Shown one piece after another: positions 8,726 through 17,229 of a DNA stretch of 64,000 nucleotides. The notes under the pieces are model-generated. The model was not told where the DNA came from. It did no database searches and was given only the letters and a program-made list of their open reading frames with translations. The first letter of the stretch is position 1; every line of letters begins with the position of its first letter. The DNA lies in the NCBI RefSeq assembly GCF_016908465.1, contig NZ_JAFBDY010000004.1:155473-219472 (forward strand). Reading direction: 5' to 3'. A program made the position numbers and the translations under genes. This DNA comes from Lysinibacillus composti. GTDB taxonomy: Bacteria > Bacillota > Bacilli > Bacillales_A > Planococcaceae.

Positions 8726-9727
8726 ATGGGGAATTTACAAAAGGAAAAACCATTAGAGGTAGACCAAAAGGGTAAATTTAATCGTCAAAAAAATAGTTTT
8801 ACCACTCCTTTCGGTAGTAATGTGGGAGACTTACCGGTAGAAGTTGGAAGATATCGTTTGTTATGGTCACCAGTTTGTCCTTGGGCACATCGTACAGTGA
8901 TTGTTAGAAGAATTCTTGGCTTAGAAGATGTAATTAGTCTAGGAACTGCAAGTCCAATGCGTCCTAATATTCCACGTGTTGACTGGGAATTTTCACTTGA
9001 TGAAGGTGGTCTGGACCCAGTATTAGGAGTTCAGTACATTAGTGAAGTTTATGTTAATGCAGATCCAGAGTATACAGGTCGTCCTACTGTTCCAGCAATT
9101 GTGGATATTCAAGAGAAGAAAGTAGTGAACAATGACTATTTCCGATTAACAAATTACTTAGAAACGGCTTGGGCTCCATTCCATAAAGAAAATGCACCTG
9201 ATTTGTATCCAGAACATTTACGTGCAGAAATTGATGAATTGAGTGATGGCATTTTTCATAACGTTAATAACGGTGTGTATAAGTGCGGATTTGCACGTTC
9301 ACAAGAAGCCTATGAAGAGGCATATGACTCATTATTTAACTATCTTGACCAATTGGAAGAACGCTTATCGACGAAAAGATTTTTATTTGGAGACTATATA
9401 ACAGATACAGACGTTCGCTTATATGCAACGTTAGCTAGATTTGATGTTGCTTATTATTCTGCATTTAAAGCGAATCGAAATATGATTGTTGACTTCCCTA
9501 ATCTATGGGGATATTTAAGGGATTTATATCAAACGCCAGGTTTTGGAGATACAACAGACTTTGAAGCAATAAAAGTTCACTATCATTTATCGAATCATAT
9601 AGCGAGTGACGATCAAAAGAGTAAAAATATTTTGCCAAAAGGTCCAGACACATCGACTTTAAATACGCCACATGGCCGCGAAGCCTTAAGTGGAAAAGAA
9701 GAGAAGTTTTTAATCCCACAAAAATAA
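8726..9727 (+). CDS. glutathionyl-hydroquinone reductase-like protein (Xi-type GST), copy 2
   Basis: Protein of 333 residues, colinear with the gene just upstream over its whole length; most residues match, including CPWAHR, EVYVNADPE, FHKENAPD and LYQTPGFGDTTDFEAI. The ATG at 8726 has AAGGGAG at proper spacing. The two genes and the GNAT that follows are closely spaced and probably one operon. Expected role: thiol-dependent reduction of conjugated quinones or other electrophiles in the cytoplasm. The duplication could reflect dosage or substrate divergence. Confidence 0.8.
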   Translation: MGNLQKEKPLEVDQKGKFNRQKNSFTTPFGSNVGDLPVEVGRYRLLWSPVCPWAHRTVIVRRILGLEDVISLGTASPMRPNIPRVDWEFSLDEGGLDPVLGVQYISEVYVNADPEYTGRPTVPAIVDIQEKKVVNNDYFRLTNYLETAWAPFHKENAPDLYPEHLRAEIDELSDGIFHNVNNGVYKCGFARSQEAYEEAYDSLFNYLDQLEERLSTKRFLFGDYITDTDVRLYATLARFDVAYYSAFKANRNMIVDFPNLWGYLRDLYQTPGFGDTTDFEAIKVHYHLSNHIASDDQKSKNILPKGPDTSTLNTPHGREALSGKEEKFLIPQK

Positions 9728-9750
9728 AAGAAAGATATTAGGGGGAAGAC

Positions 9751-10254
9751 ATGATTATTCGGGATACACTTAAAGAGGAATTGCCTTATATTCGTGAAAT
9801 TAGATTAGAAGCTTACGAGGAACATTCAAAGAAAATTCCAGAACCGCATTGGAATGCATTAAAACAATCTATACTGTCGGATTCAGATGAACAGCCTGGT
9901 ATTGAACGAATGGTGGCAGAGATTGATGGGGAAATCGTGGGAACTGTGGCGCTGTTTTCACCTGAAGTAGAAGCTTACAAAGGATTGGTAAACGATCAAT
10001 TAGAACATCCAGAATTACGTATGCTTGCAGTTTCTCCAAAGGCAAGAGGAAAAGGTGTCGCTAAAGCACTGATTGAAGAATGTATATTACGATCTAAGAC
10101 GAAAGGCTATACGGCAATGGGGTTGCATACAGCCGATTTCATGGAAAATGCAGTGAAATTATATAATAATCTTGGGTTTAAAAGATTACCTGAAAATGAC
10201 TTTATCCCGTTGGAGGATGGCATTGTTGTAAAGGCTTTTCGTATTACGTTTTAA
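9751..10254 (+). CDS. GNAT family N-acetyltransferase
   Basis: Acetyltransferase of 167 residues with motif A LAVSPKARGKGVAKALI near residues 92-108 and a C-terminal LHTADFMENAVKLYNNLGF closely matching the GNAT at 2590-3105. It starts 23 bases after the second reductase gene behind AGGGGGAAG, so it is probably co-transcribed. Acetyl-CoA-dependent acylation of an unknown small molecule or protein. Confidence 0.85.
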   Translation: MIIRDTLKEELPYIREIRLEAYEEHSKKIPEPHWNALKQSILSDSDEQPGIERMVAEIDGEIVGTVALFSPEVEAYKGLVNDQLEHPELRMLAVSPKARGKGVAKALIEECILRSKTKGYTAMGLHTADFMENAVKLYNNLGFKRLPENDFIPLEDGIVVKAFRITF

Positions 10255-10298
10255 CGCATTGTAGCATCACCAGTGATAATAGAAAGAAGGAATAAGAA

Positions 10299-11459
10299 AT
10301 GGTAGTACAAACTGTAGTGGATTCTTTAGCAGAAAAATTAGTTGCTTATCGTAGAGAATTACATGAATACCCTGAACTCTCTATGCACGAGGTTGAAACA
10401 TCAAAGAGAATTCGTCAGTGGTTAACTGAGGCTGGCGTTACAATTCTAGAATATCCGCTAGAGGTTGGCGTGGTAGCTGAGGTAGTAGGGGAGAAAAGCG
10501 GCCCAACAATTGCAATCAGAGCTGACATTGATGCATTACCAATTAAAGAAGAGTCTGGCGTACCTTTTAGTTCGAAAAATGATGGTGTGATGCATGCGTG
10601 TGGCCATGATTTCCATACAACTTCAATCATTGGCGCTGCTATTTTGTTAAAACAACGTCGCGCGGAACTGAAAGGAACAGTACGCTTTATTTTTCAACCA
10701 GCTGAAGAAATTGCACAAGGTGCTCTTTATGTTGTAAACGCAGGGGTATTAGAGGGTGTCGAAGCAATTTTCGGCATGCATAATAAACCAGATCTCCCTG
10801 TTGGTACAATTGGAATTAAAGAAGGTTCATTAATGGCCAGTGTGGACCGCTTTGAAATTGAAATTGAAGGAATAGGTGGGCATGCAGGTATTCCAAATAA
10901 TACGATTGACCCAATTATTGTAGCTGGTCAAATCATTACAGCGTTACAAACAATTGTAAGTCGAAATTTAAACGCATTTGATAATGTAGTAGTGAGTATT
11001 ACACAAATTCATTCTGGAACAACTTGGAATGTAATCCCAGAAAGAGCGGTACTAGAAGGAACAGTCCGTACTTTCCAAACAGCAGCTAGAGAAAAGGTTC
11101 CAGAGTTAATGAAACGAACAGTTGAAGGGATTGCAAGTGGCTTAGGAGCCAAAGCGGAACTAAAATGGTATCCATATTTACCGGTGGTAGATAATGATGC
11201 GGCTCTTGAAACCATTACAAAAGAAACAGCACTGGAACTAGGGTATGATGTTGTAGTGGCGGAGAAAAGTCCAGCGGGTGAAGATTTCGCTTATTACCAA
11301 ACGAAAATTCCAGGCTTCTTTGTATGGATGGGCGTAGATGGACCAAAAGAATGGCATCATCCACAATTTACATTAAATGAAGATGCTTTAATCGTGGCTG
11401 CAAACTACTTTTCATCTTTAGCCATTAATGTGTTAAATCAAGAGAATTTTGGGAAATAA
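10299..11459 (+). CDS. M20 family amidohydrolase
   Basis: Zinc amidohydrolase of 386 residues, like hippurate, N-acyl-amino-acid or N-acetyldiaminopimelate deacetylases. Metal-site motifs are present: MHACGHDFHTT near residues 91-101, FQPAEE near 128-133, GMHNKPDLPVG and a late HHPQF. The dimerisation domain sits between (IGGHAGIPNNTIDPI). The exact acyl-amino-acid substrate cannot be assigned. It follows a GNAT by 44 bases, so an acetylation/deacetylation pair is conceivable but unproven. Confidence 0.85.
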   Translation: MVVQTVVDSLAEKLVAYRRELHEYPELSMHEVETSKRIRQWLTEAGVTILEYPLEVGVVAEVVGEKSGPTIAIRADIDALPIKEESGVPFSSKNDGVMHACGHDFHTTSIIGAAILLKQRRAELKGTVRFIFQPAEEIAQGALYVVNAGVLEGVEAIFGMHNKPDLPVGTIGIKEGSLMASVDRFEIEIEGIGGHAGIPNNTIDPIIVAGQIITALQTIVSRNLNAFDNVVVSITQIHSGTTWNVIPERAVLEGTVRTFQTAAREKVPELMKRTVEGIASGLGAKAELKWYPYLPVVDNDAALETITKETALELGYDVVVAEKSPAGEDFAYYQTKIPGFFVWMGVDGPKEWHHPQFTLNEDALIVAANYFSSLAINVLNQENFGK

Positions 11460-11529
11460 CAAAGTAATTAACAAAAAAACATTGCAAATTATTTGAAAAG
11501 TGTTAGTGTAAGAGAAAAGTATATTGATC

Positions 11530-11726
11530 TTCATTCAATTTGAGTACAAACCCCAATTGAATGAAAATCGAGCCACCGGCGGATGTCACGGATTTTGAGA
11601 GGAGTTATAGGATGTTAGCCTAAGAACGTCGCATCCGTGCGACAACGGCTAACTGACCAACATCCTGTTGGCCTAAGCACAATCAAAATCCGGACGCAAT
11701 TACGCCGAGGCGTAATTGATTCATTC
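11530..11726. repeat. structured GC-rich intergenic element next to the TPP riboswitch
   Basis: A non-coding block richer in GC than its surroundings, full of paired segments: TTCATTCAATT/AATTGAATGAA (11530-11540 with 11555-11565), CGGATTTTGA/TCAAAATCCG (11589-11598 with 11683-11692), GTTAGCC/GGCTAAC (11614-11620 with 11647-11653) enclosing GTCGCA/TGCGAC, and a near-perfect palindrome CAATTACGCC/GGCGTAATTG (11697-11718). TGAATGAA near its left end recurs inverted (TTCATTCA) at its right end. It looks like a small repetitive element or a structured RNA. It stops right at the start of the first TPP aptamer. A degenerate relative may lie at 38573-38700. Confidence 0.6.
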
Positions 11727-11818
11727 ACTAGGGGAGTCAAATTGACTGAGATTGAACGAAAGTTCTAAACCCTCTGAACCTGAACTAGTTAGAACTGGCG
11801 TAGGGAAGTGAGCTATGA
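11726..11818 (+). promoter_or_regulatory. TPP riboswitch A (first of a tandem pair)
   Basis: THI-box aptamer. ACTAGGGGAGTC and CTGAGATT form the pyrimidine-sensing side; CCCTCTGAACCTGAACTAGTT and GGCGTAGGGAAGT form the conserved 3' part. It is followed within about 20 bases by its own terminator, so TPP should stop transcription before riboswitch B and thiZ. Confidence 0.92.
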
Positions 11819-11838
11819 CATGACAATTTGTTATTCAT

Positions 11839-11873
11839 ATCCCACTCGTATTATGCCGAGTGGGATTTTTTTG
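11839..11873 (+). terminator. terminator of TPP riboswitch A
   Basis: ATCCCACTCG pairs with CGAGTGGGAT (11839-11848 with 11857-11866), followed by seven T. Confidence 0.9.
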
Positions 11874-11921
11874 TAGATATCACTGATCTAAATGGCACGT
11901 GTTAATTTAATATTGTTTTTT

Positions 11922-12003
11922 ATCTACTAGGGGCGTCCGATTGTTGGCTGAGAAGTACCCTTTGAACCTGATCTAGGTCATTCTAGCGTAGGGAAGTAGT
12001 TTC
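11922..12003 (+). promoter_or_regulatory. TPP riboswitch B (second of a tandem pair)
   Basis: A second full THI-box about 105 bases downstream of the first: CTACTAGGGGCG, GGCTGAGAAG, ACCCTTTGAACCTGATCTAGG and TAGCGTAGGGAAGTAG. Different in sequence from riboswitch A, so not a recent copy. It has its own terminator ahead of thiZ. Confidence 0.92.
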
Positions 12004-12027
12004 GAGTCTTAATGTGTTATTTAGACG

Positions 12028-12063
12028 AAACCACTTTCTACGTTGTAGAAAGTGGTTTTTTTT
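12028..12063 (+). terminator. terminator of TPP riboswitch B
   Basis: AAACCACTTTCTAC pairs with GTAGAAAGTGGTTT (12028-12041 with 12045-12058), three-base loop, then a T tract. Confidence 0.9.
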
Positions 12064-12128
12064 CTTTTCAAAAGGCATCTTTACATATGGAAAATGTTAA
12101 GAAAGGCCAAATAAAGGAGGTGATCAAT

Positions 12129-12887
12129 ATGTCACTTATTTTAAAAAACGTTTCTTACTCTTTTACAAATGAAAATGATCAAAAGAATCATGTTATTTCC
12201 AATTTAAATATGGAAGTCCAAACGGGAGAGTTTGTCTCGTTAATTGGAAAAAGCGGAACAGGTAAAAGTACAGTCTTAAAATTAATCACAGGGCTTCTCA
12301 AGGAAAATCATGGGCAAATTTTAATTAATAATCAAGAAGTTTCACTAGGAGATGTGGGGTATATGCCTCAAAAAGATTTACTCCTTCCGTGGCGTACCAT
12401 TATCGACAATATTATGATTGCTTCTGAATTTCAAAAGGACTTACACATTTCAAAGGAAGACGCAAGGAAATGGTTAGATCGAGTTGGCCTACTGAAATAT
12501 GAAAATGCATTACCGAAGCAATTATCGGGTGGGATGAGGCAGAGAGCATCCTTTTTAAGAGCATTATTTACTGGTAAAGATGTGTTGTTACTTGATGAGC
12601 CATTTGGAGCTCTTGATGCGCTAACAAAAAGAGAGATGCAAACATGGCTACTCTCTATTTGGCAGGATCTTAATAAAACAATAATCTTTATTACTCATGA
12701 TTTAGAAGAAGCCGCATACTTGAGCGATCGTATTCTTTTGCTACATCAAAATAAAACTTTAGAAGAAATAAAAGTAGAATTACCAAGGCCTCGTAAACTT
12801 GGCATGATTCATTCAAAAGAAATGGTGTCGTTAAGGCAAGAATTGGAGAAGAAGATTTCAAATGAAGCAAATAAAAAACTGGTTTAA
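12129..12887 (+). CDS. thiZ: ABC transporter ATPase for thiamine pyrimidine precursor
   Basis: ATPase subunit of 252 residues. Walker A is GKSGTGKST, the signature LSGGMRQRA, Walker B LLLDEPFGALD, and the switch histidine ITHDLEEA. The chosen ATG at 12129 has a near-perfect AAAGGAGGTGATC site; longer in-frame starts would run through the terminator hairpin. It heads thiZ-thiX-thiY-thiW under two TPP riboswitches. By family it powers uptake of formylaminopyrimidine (thiamine breakdown product), which is recycled to the HMP moiety of thiamine. Confidence 0.9.
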   Translation: MSLILKNVSYSFTNENDQKNHVISNLNMEVQTGEFVSLIGKSGTGKSTVLKLITGLLKENHGQILINNQEVSLGDVGYMPQKDLLLPWRTIIDNIMIASEFQKDLHISKEDARKWLDRVGLLKYENALPKQLSGGMRQRASFLRALFTGKDVLLLDEPFGALDALTKREMQTWLLSIWQDLNKTIIFITHDLEEAAYLSDRILLLHQNKTLEEIKVELPRPRKLGMIHSKEMVSLRQELEKKISNEANKKLV

Positions 12888-13632
12888 GCAGTATTATTTA
12901 TTTCTTTTCTTCTCGCTCGCTCTACTCATTGGTATTGAGGGGCTAGTAAGAAAAGAGGTTGTCCCTAATTTTATTATTCCTGCCCCAACAGGTGTCATCC
13001 AAACAATAGTTGAAAACTGGGACTCCCTATTAGTAAAACATTTAAGTGCAACAATGCTTGAATTTATTATTGGTTTTTCTATTGCAGTAGTTGGTGGTGT
13101 TGCTCTTTCAATTAGCATGTTTTTTTCAAAAACAATTGAACAAGTGCTATACCCGGCAATTGTGGTTTCTCAAATGATCCCAATTATCGTGCTGTCGCCT
13201 ATTTTTATCCTATGGTTTGGTTATAGTATCTGGAGCAAAGTAGCAGTTACAGTTTTAATTTGCTTTTTCTCAATTGTCGTAAGTACATATGATGGATTCA
13301 AATCTTGTGACAGAGAATATATCGATTTACTACGTTCGATGGGCGCAACAAAACTACAAATCTTTAAGAAGTTACATATCCCGATGTGCTTACCATCATT
13401 TTTTACAGGATTTAAAATGGCCATTGTTTATGCATTGGTAGGAGCAACGATTGGTGAATGGCTAGGAGCTAGTCAAGGGTTGGGTTACTACAGCAGAAGA
13501 ATGTCGGGCAACTTAAATGCGGAAGGTGTATTTGCAGCAATTACAATCTTAACAATTGTTGGAATTCTGCTGTTTGCATTAGCTTCATGGTTAGAAAAAC
13601 GACTAATCAATAAGTGGAAAATAGAAAACTAG
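12862..13632 (+). CDS. thiX: ABC transporter permease for thiamine pyrimidine precursor
   Basis: Membrane permease of 256 residues with about six helices, of the nitrate/taurinate/THI5-like type. The EAA loop that docks the ATPase is recognisable (LLRSMGATKLQIFKKLHIPMC near residues 155-175, then GATIGEWLGAS). It overlaps thiZ by 26 bases, which argues for translational coupling. Works with ThiZ and ThiY in pyrimidine precursor import. Confidence 0.88.
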   Translation: MKQIKNWFKQYYLFLFFSLALLIGIEGLVRKEVVPNFIIPAPTGVIQTIVENWDSLLVKHLSATMLEFIIGFSIAVVGGVALSISMFFSKTIEQVLYPAIVVSQMIPIIVLSPIFILWFGYSIWSKVAVTVLICFFSIVVSTYDGFKSCDREYIDLLRSMGATKLQIFKKLHIPMCLPSFFTGFKMAIVYALVGATIGEWLGASQGLGYYSRRMSGNLNAEGVFAAITILTIVGILLFALASWLEKRLINKWKIEN

Positions 13633-13646
13633 GAGATGGATTTAAA

Positions 13647-14654
13647 ATGAAGAAGTGGTTAACAATTTCTATGATTAGCTTACTAACTTTGGTACTTGCT
13701 AGTTGTAATACTGAATCACAAACAAATAATACAGAGCAAAGTGAGGAGTTGGAAAGCTTAAGTATAATGCTAGATTGGTATCCAAACGCAGTACATTCTG
13801 CTTTTTATGTGGCACAAGAAAAGGGGTTTTTTGAAGAAGAGGGGTTAGACGTTAACATTGAAATGCCAGCAGATACAAATGACCCATTAAAATTAGCCGC
13901 TACAGGAAAAGTAGACTTAGCTATTAGCTATCAAAATCAAACAGTCCTTGCAAGAGCAGAAGGGATCCCGGTTGTATCAGTAGCAGCATTTGTTAGACAT
14001 TCTTTAGACAGTATTATGATGAAAAAAGAAGTAGGTATAAAATCGCCTAAAGATCTAGAAGGAAAAAGTGTTGGGTATCCATCTTCAATTATTAGTGAAC
14101 AGGTTGTAAAAGCTATGGTTAAAAAAGATGGTGGTGATTTTGACAACGTAACAATGACAGATGTCAGTTGGGATTTGATTCCAGCAGTTGCAACAGATAA
14201 GGTAGATGCAATTGTTGGCGGATATATCAATCATGAATATGTGTTATTAAATAAAGAAGGATACGAAATGGAACTATTGAAACCAAGTGACTATGGAGTG
14301 CCTGACAATTATGAATTAGTAATTGTTACTGGTGAAGATACATTTGAGGAAAAACAAAAACAGATTACGAAATTCTGGAATGCGGTAACGAAGGGACAAC
14401 AATTTGTGAAGGATCATCCTGAAGAAGGACTTCAAATTTTACTGGATCATGAAAATGAAGACTCTGCCTTAAACGAAGCTGTTGAAAAAGAAAGCTTAGA
14501 AATTCTACTACCTTTAATGGAGGAAGAGGGAATTCCTTTTGGTTATCAAGAAATGGAGCGCTGGAATACAGCTGCTAATTGGTTATTAGAAACAGGAATG
14601 ATTGAAAAGCAAGTTGACCCAAATGAATTTGTGAAAAATATCGTTTCAAAATAA
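13647..14654 (+). CDS. thiY: thiamine-precursor-binding lipoprotein (NMT1/THI5-like)
   Basis: Substrate-binding lipoprotein of 335 residues. Signal peptide ends in lipobox LASC near residues 17-20. The NMT1/THI5-like core reads MLDWYPNAVHSAFYVAQEKGFF, and ATGKVDLAISYQ and VGYPSSIISEQV follow. Known ThiY proteins bind N-formyl-4-amino-5-aminomethyl-2-methylpyrimidine. The ATG at 13647 follows TAGGAGATGG; it begins just after the thiX stop codon. Regulation is through the upstream TPP riboswitches. Confidence 0.88.
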   Translation: MKKWLTISMISLLTLVLASCNTESQTNNTEQSEELESLSIMLDWYPNAVHSAFYVAQEKGFFEEEGLDVNIEMPADTNDPLKLAATGKVDLAISYQNQTVLARAEGIPVVSVAAFVRHSLDSIMMKKEVGIKSPKDLEGKSVGYPSSIISEQVVKAMVKKDGGDFDNVTMTDVSWDLIPAVATDKVDAIVGGYINHEYVLLNKEGYEMELLKPSDYGVPDNYELVIVTGEDTFEEKQKQITKFWNAVTKGQQFVKDHPEEGLQILLDHENEDSALNEAVEKESLEILLPLMEEEGIPFGYQEMERWNTAANWLLETGMIEKQVDPNEFVKNIVSK

Positions 14655-14683
14655 TAGAATACTATTTTTAAGGAGTGTTTCAA

Positions 14684-15184
14684 TTGAATAAAACAAGAGC
14701 GATTACGTATACAGCTATTATTTCTGCAATTACAACGATTTCAAGTAATCTTATTTTTATTCCATTAGGATTTGCAAAGATTTTTCCTATACAGCATTTA
14801 GCGAATGTATTATCTGCTGTTTTCCTAGGTCCTTGGTATGCAGTTCTACAAGCGTTTCTTACATCAACTTTAAGAAATATGCTAGGTACAGGAAGTCTCT
14901 TTGCTTATCCTGGTAGTATGATTGGTGCTCTTTTAGCAGGAATCCTATATTCGAAAACAAAAAATATGGAACTGACTGCTTTAGGTGAAGTTATTGGAAC
15001 AGGAATATTAGGGGCAATAGCAACATACCCAATTGGTGTATTACTATTAGGACAAGAAACAACACTATTTGCTTTAGTTCCTGCTTTTGTGATGAGTTCA
15101 TTTGGAGGAGCCCTTATTGGCTATGTATTACTGAAAATTCTTGTGAGAAATCATGCGTTAAATGGGTTATTAATTAATAAATAG
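14684..15184 (+). CDS. thiW: ThiW, energy-coupling-factor S component
   Basis: Integral membrane S component of 166 residues with five to six helices; family marks are FIPLGFAKIFPIQHLANVLSAVFLGPWY and STLRNMLGTGSLFAYPGSMIGALLAG. ThiW is predicted to import the thiazole half of thiamine (hydroxyethylthiazole) using the shared ECF module, not encoded here. The TTG at 14684 follows AAGGAG by eight bases. Its place after thiZXY joins pyrimidine and thiazole salvage in one TPP-controlled unit. Confidence 0.88.
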   Translation: MNKTRAITYTAIISAITTISSNLIFIPLGFAKIFPIQHLANVLSAVFLGPWYAVLQAFLTSTLRNMLGTGSLFAYPGSMIGALLAGILYSKTKNMELTALGEVIGTGILGAIATYPIGVLLLGQETTLFALVPAFVMSSFGGALIGYVLLKILVRNHALNGLLINK

Positions 15185-15202
15185 GTGATCTATTATAAAG
15201 AA

Positions 15203-15236
15203 AAGTAGTCTTACAATCGAAAGACTACTTTTTTAT
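15203..15236 (+). terminator. terminator of the thiZXYW operon
   Basis: AAGTAGTCTT pairs with AAGACTACTT (15203-15212 with 15221-15230), then a T tract. Confidence 0.85.
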
Positions 15237-15383
15237 TTGTCCTTTGAACAGTAGGATTTGATCTAATTATCTTCCGCAATTTGGTAATTTCGATTTAAAT
15301 AGTATACTAGGGATAGGTTATGCATTTATCATATGAAACTCTAATATTTTAATTGTAACAATAAACACGAGAGGGGATTACGG

Positions 15384-16721
15384 ATGGAAGCTTTACTAAA
15401 CCGTGTTAAGGATACAAGAAATTTGCTGCGAAAACATAACATTGAAACCATCTTAAATGAATTCGATGAAGAATGTATGAAGTTAGATTTAGAAAAGCGT
15501 AAAGTAAAATATTCAAAGATGGTAGAAAGCCCTTTCCGCTTTTTTAGAGGTAGTGCTTATTTGTTTTATTATGACATGACCAAAATTCCCTTTTCATTTC
15601 ATACACCAGTAGACAAACCTACTTGGATTCAAGGGGATCTACATATGGAGAACTTTGGGGCATTTCAAAATGAGTTAGGTGAGATTGTTTATGATGTAAA
15701 TGATTTTGATGAAGGATATATTGGTTCTTATTTATATGATGTACTAAGAATGTCGGTAAGTATTGCATTGTATGGAGAGGCACAGGGGCTTACGCAAAAG
15801 GAGCAAAAGAATAGAATAAAAGTCTATCTTCAATCTTACTACGAGCAATTAAATCGATTTAAAAAAGAAAAAGATGATCCGTTCACCTTCAAATTTACGG
15901 AAGACAATACAAAAGGACCAGTAAAGAAAGTTTTAAAGAAATTAGCAAAACGTCAAAAAGATCATCTGTTAAAAGATATTACCTATATCAATGAAGAGAA
16001 AAAACGAGTCTTTGCATGGTCAGATGAAATCCACCCTGTTACTGAAGAAGAGAAAAATAAATTACAATCTATTTCTGAAGCCTATTTTCATTCAATCGAT
16101 GTGGATGATCAACAGGATGTATCATATTACACGATTAAAGATGTTGCGAGAAAACATGGTACTGGAACAGCTTCAATCGGTCTAGATCGATTTTATTTAT
16201 TAATAGAAGGTGGAAAAGAAGCGTCTGGTGTTGATGATTTAGTCTTGGAAGTGAAAGAGGTACGTACACCAATTCCCGCATATTTCTTACCCTATCGAAA
16301 TCATTTTTGGGATAAATACGAACACCAAGGAAAACGTGTAGTAGCAACTCAAAAGGTAATGCACCATTTAGAAGATCCCCATTTAGGTTATTTAACGATA
16401 GATGACCGTGAATATTATGTTCGTGAACGCTCCCCGTATAAAAAGAAAGTAAAGGCAACACGGCTCTTAACGGTAGAGGACTTTGATTTAACACTAGAGA
16501 TTATGGGGAAAGTAACAGCTAAAATTCACTCTAGAGCAGATGTGGACACAGAAAAAGAATTATTCACCCATGAAAGTGAAGAAGAAATCTTAAGAGCAAT
16601 AGGGAAGGATTTTGATGCATTCTGTTCCCAAATTGTTTTCGCGTCGATGGTCTATAAAGAACAAGTAAATAAAGACTTCGAACTGTTTAGTCAGTGGGTT
16701 AAAGAGAAATTTGATATTTGA
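15384..16721 (+). CDS. DUF2252 family protein (kinase-like fold)
   Basis: 445 residues. The family resembles aminoglycoside/choline-kinase-like phosphotransferases: WIQGDLHMENFGAF near residues 79-92 looks like a catalytic loop (GDxHxxN) and YDVNDFDEGY near 99-108 like the metal-binding aspartates. An R-rich stretch FRFFRGSAYLFYYDM precedes. The substrate is unknown. Ribosome site AGAGGGG precedes the ATG. A small acidic protein gene follows 73 bases downstream, before the terminator, so they probably share a transcript. Confidence 0.8.
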   Translation: MEALLNRVKDTRNLLRKHNIETILNEFDEECMKLDLEKRKVKYSKMVESPFRFFRGSAYLFYYDMTKIPFSFHTPVDKPTWIQGDLHMENFGAFQNELGEIVYDVNDFDEGYIGSYLYDVLRMSVSIALYGEAQGLTQKEQKNRIKVYLQSYYEQLNRFKKEKDDPFTFKFTEDNTKGPVKKVLKKLAKRQKDHLLKDITYINEEKKRVFAWSDEIHPVTEEEKNKLQSISEAYFHSIDVDDQQDVSYYTIKDVARKHGTGTASIGLDRFYLLIEGGKEASGVDDLVLEVKEVRTPIPAYFLPYRNHFWDKYEHQGKRVVATQKVMHHLEDPHLGYLTIDDREYYVRERSPYKKKVKATRLLTVEDFDLTLEIMGKVTAKIHSRADVDTEKELFTHESEEEILRAIGKDFDAFCSQIVFASMVYKEQVNKDFELFSQWVKEKFDI

Positions 16722-16794
16722 AGCTAAAGACGTATTAGATAAAAAGAATAATAAAATTTTTTTTACGCACACTATCATTAAGGAGTGTGATAGT

Positions 16795-17037
16795 GTGAAT
16801 AAAGATTCAGTACCAGAGTCAAAACAAATGTTTACCGACTTAGCGCCTCATGAAAAGCCAGACATGGTGGATTCTGACAATATCAGTCTATTTGATTTAC
16901 ACGAAGATATGCAAACGGTTGATGCAATTCCTGTAGCAGAGCTGAACAAGAGAGTAAAAACAGAAGGCGATGAACTTCTCGAGGAAGTTTGGAGAAAAGA
17001 ATCACCTGATGAAAAACAACATTTTGATAATGCCTGA
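16795..17037 (+). CDS. small acidic hypothetical protein
   Basis: 80 residues, acidic, hydrophilic and probably largely unstructured (MFTDLAPHEKPDMVDSDN, then ELLEEVWRKESPDEKQHF). GTG start with AAGGAG at nine bases. I do not recognise a family. Position between the DUF2252 gene and a strong terminator suggests they are co-expressed. Confidence 0.6.
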   Translation: MNKDSVPESKQMFTDLAPHEKPDMVDSDNISLFDLHEDMQTVDAIPVAELNKRVKTEGDELLEEVWRKESPDEKQHFDNA

Positions 17038-17044
17038 TTTAAGG

Positions 17045-17083
17045 GTGTATCTATACCATTATTGTGTATAGATACACTTTTTT
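17045..17083 (+). terminator. intrinsic terminator
   Basis: GTGTATCTATAC pairs with GTATAGATACAC (17045-17056 with 17066-17077), then TTTTTTATTT. Confidence 0.85.
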
Positions 17084-17229
17084 ATTTAATCAAGTGATAT
17101 GAGGTGAAATGATTGACTGTTTTGGCATAACAATAAGTATCTGGGGAAAATCGAGTCTGGGAGTATGGTTTTCAAGAAAGGAATACTTGGTCAAGCCAGA
17201 TTTTAGGTCGAGTCATGGAGGAGATGGAA

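Noticed and set aside
12012..12128. Upstream extension of thiZ
   Set aside because: It would translate the riboswitch terminator; the ATG at 12129 has a near-perfect ribosome site.
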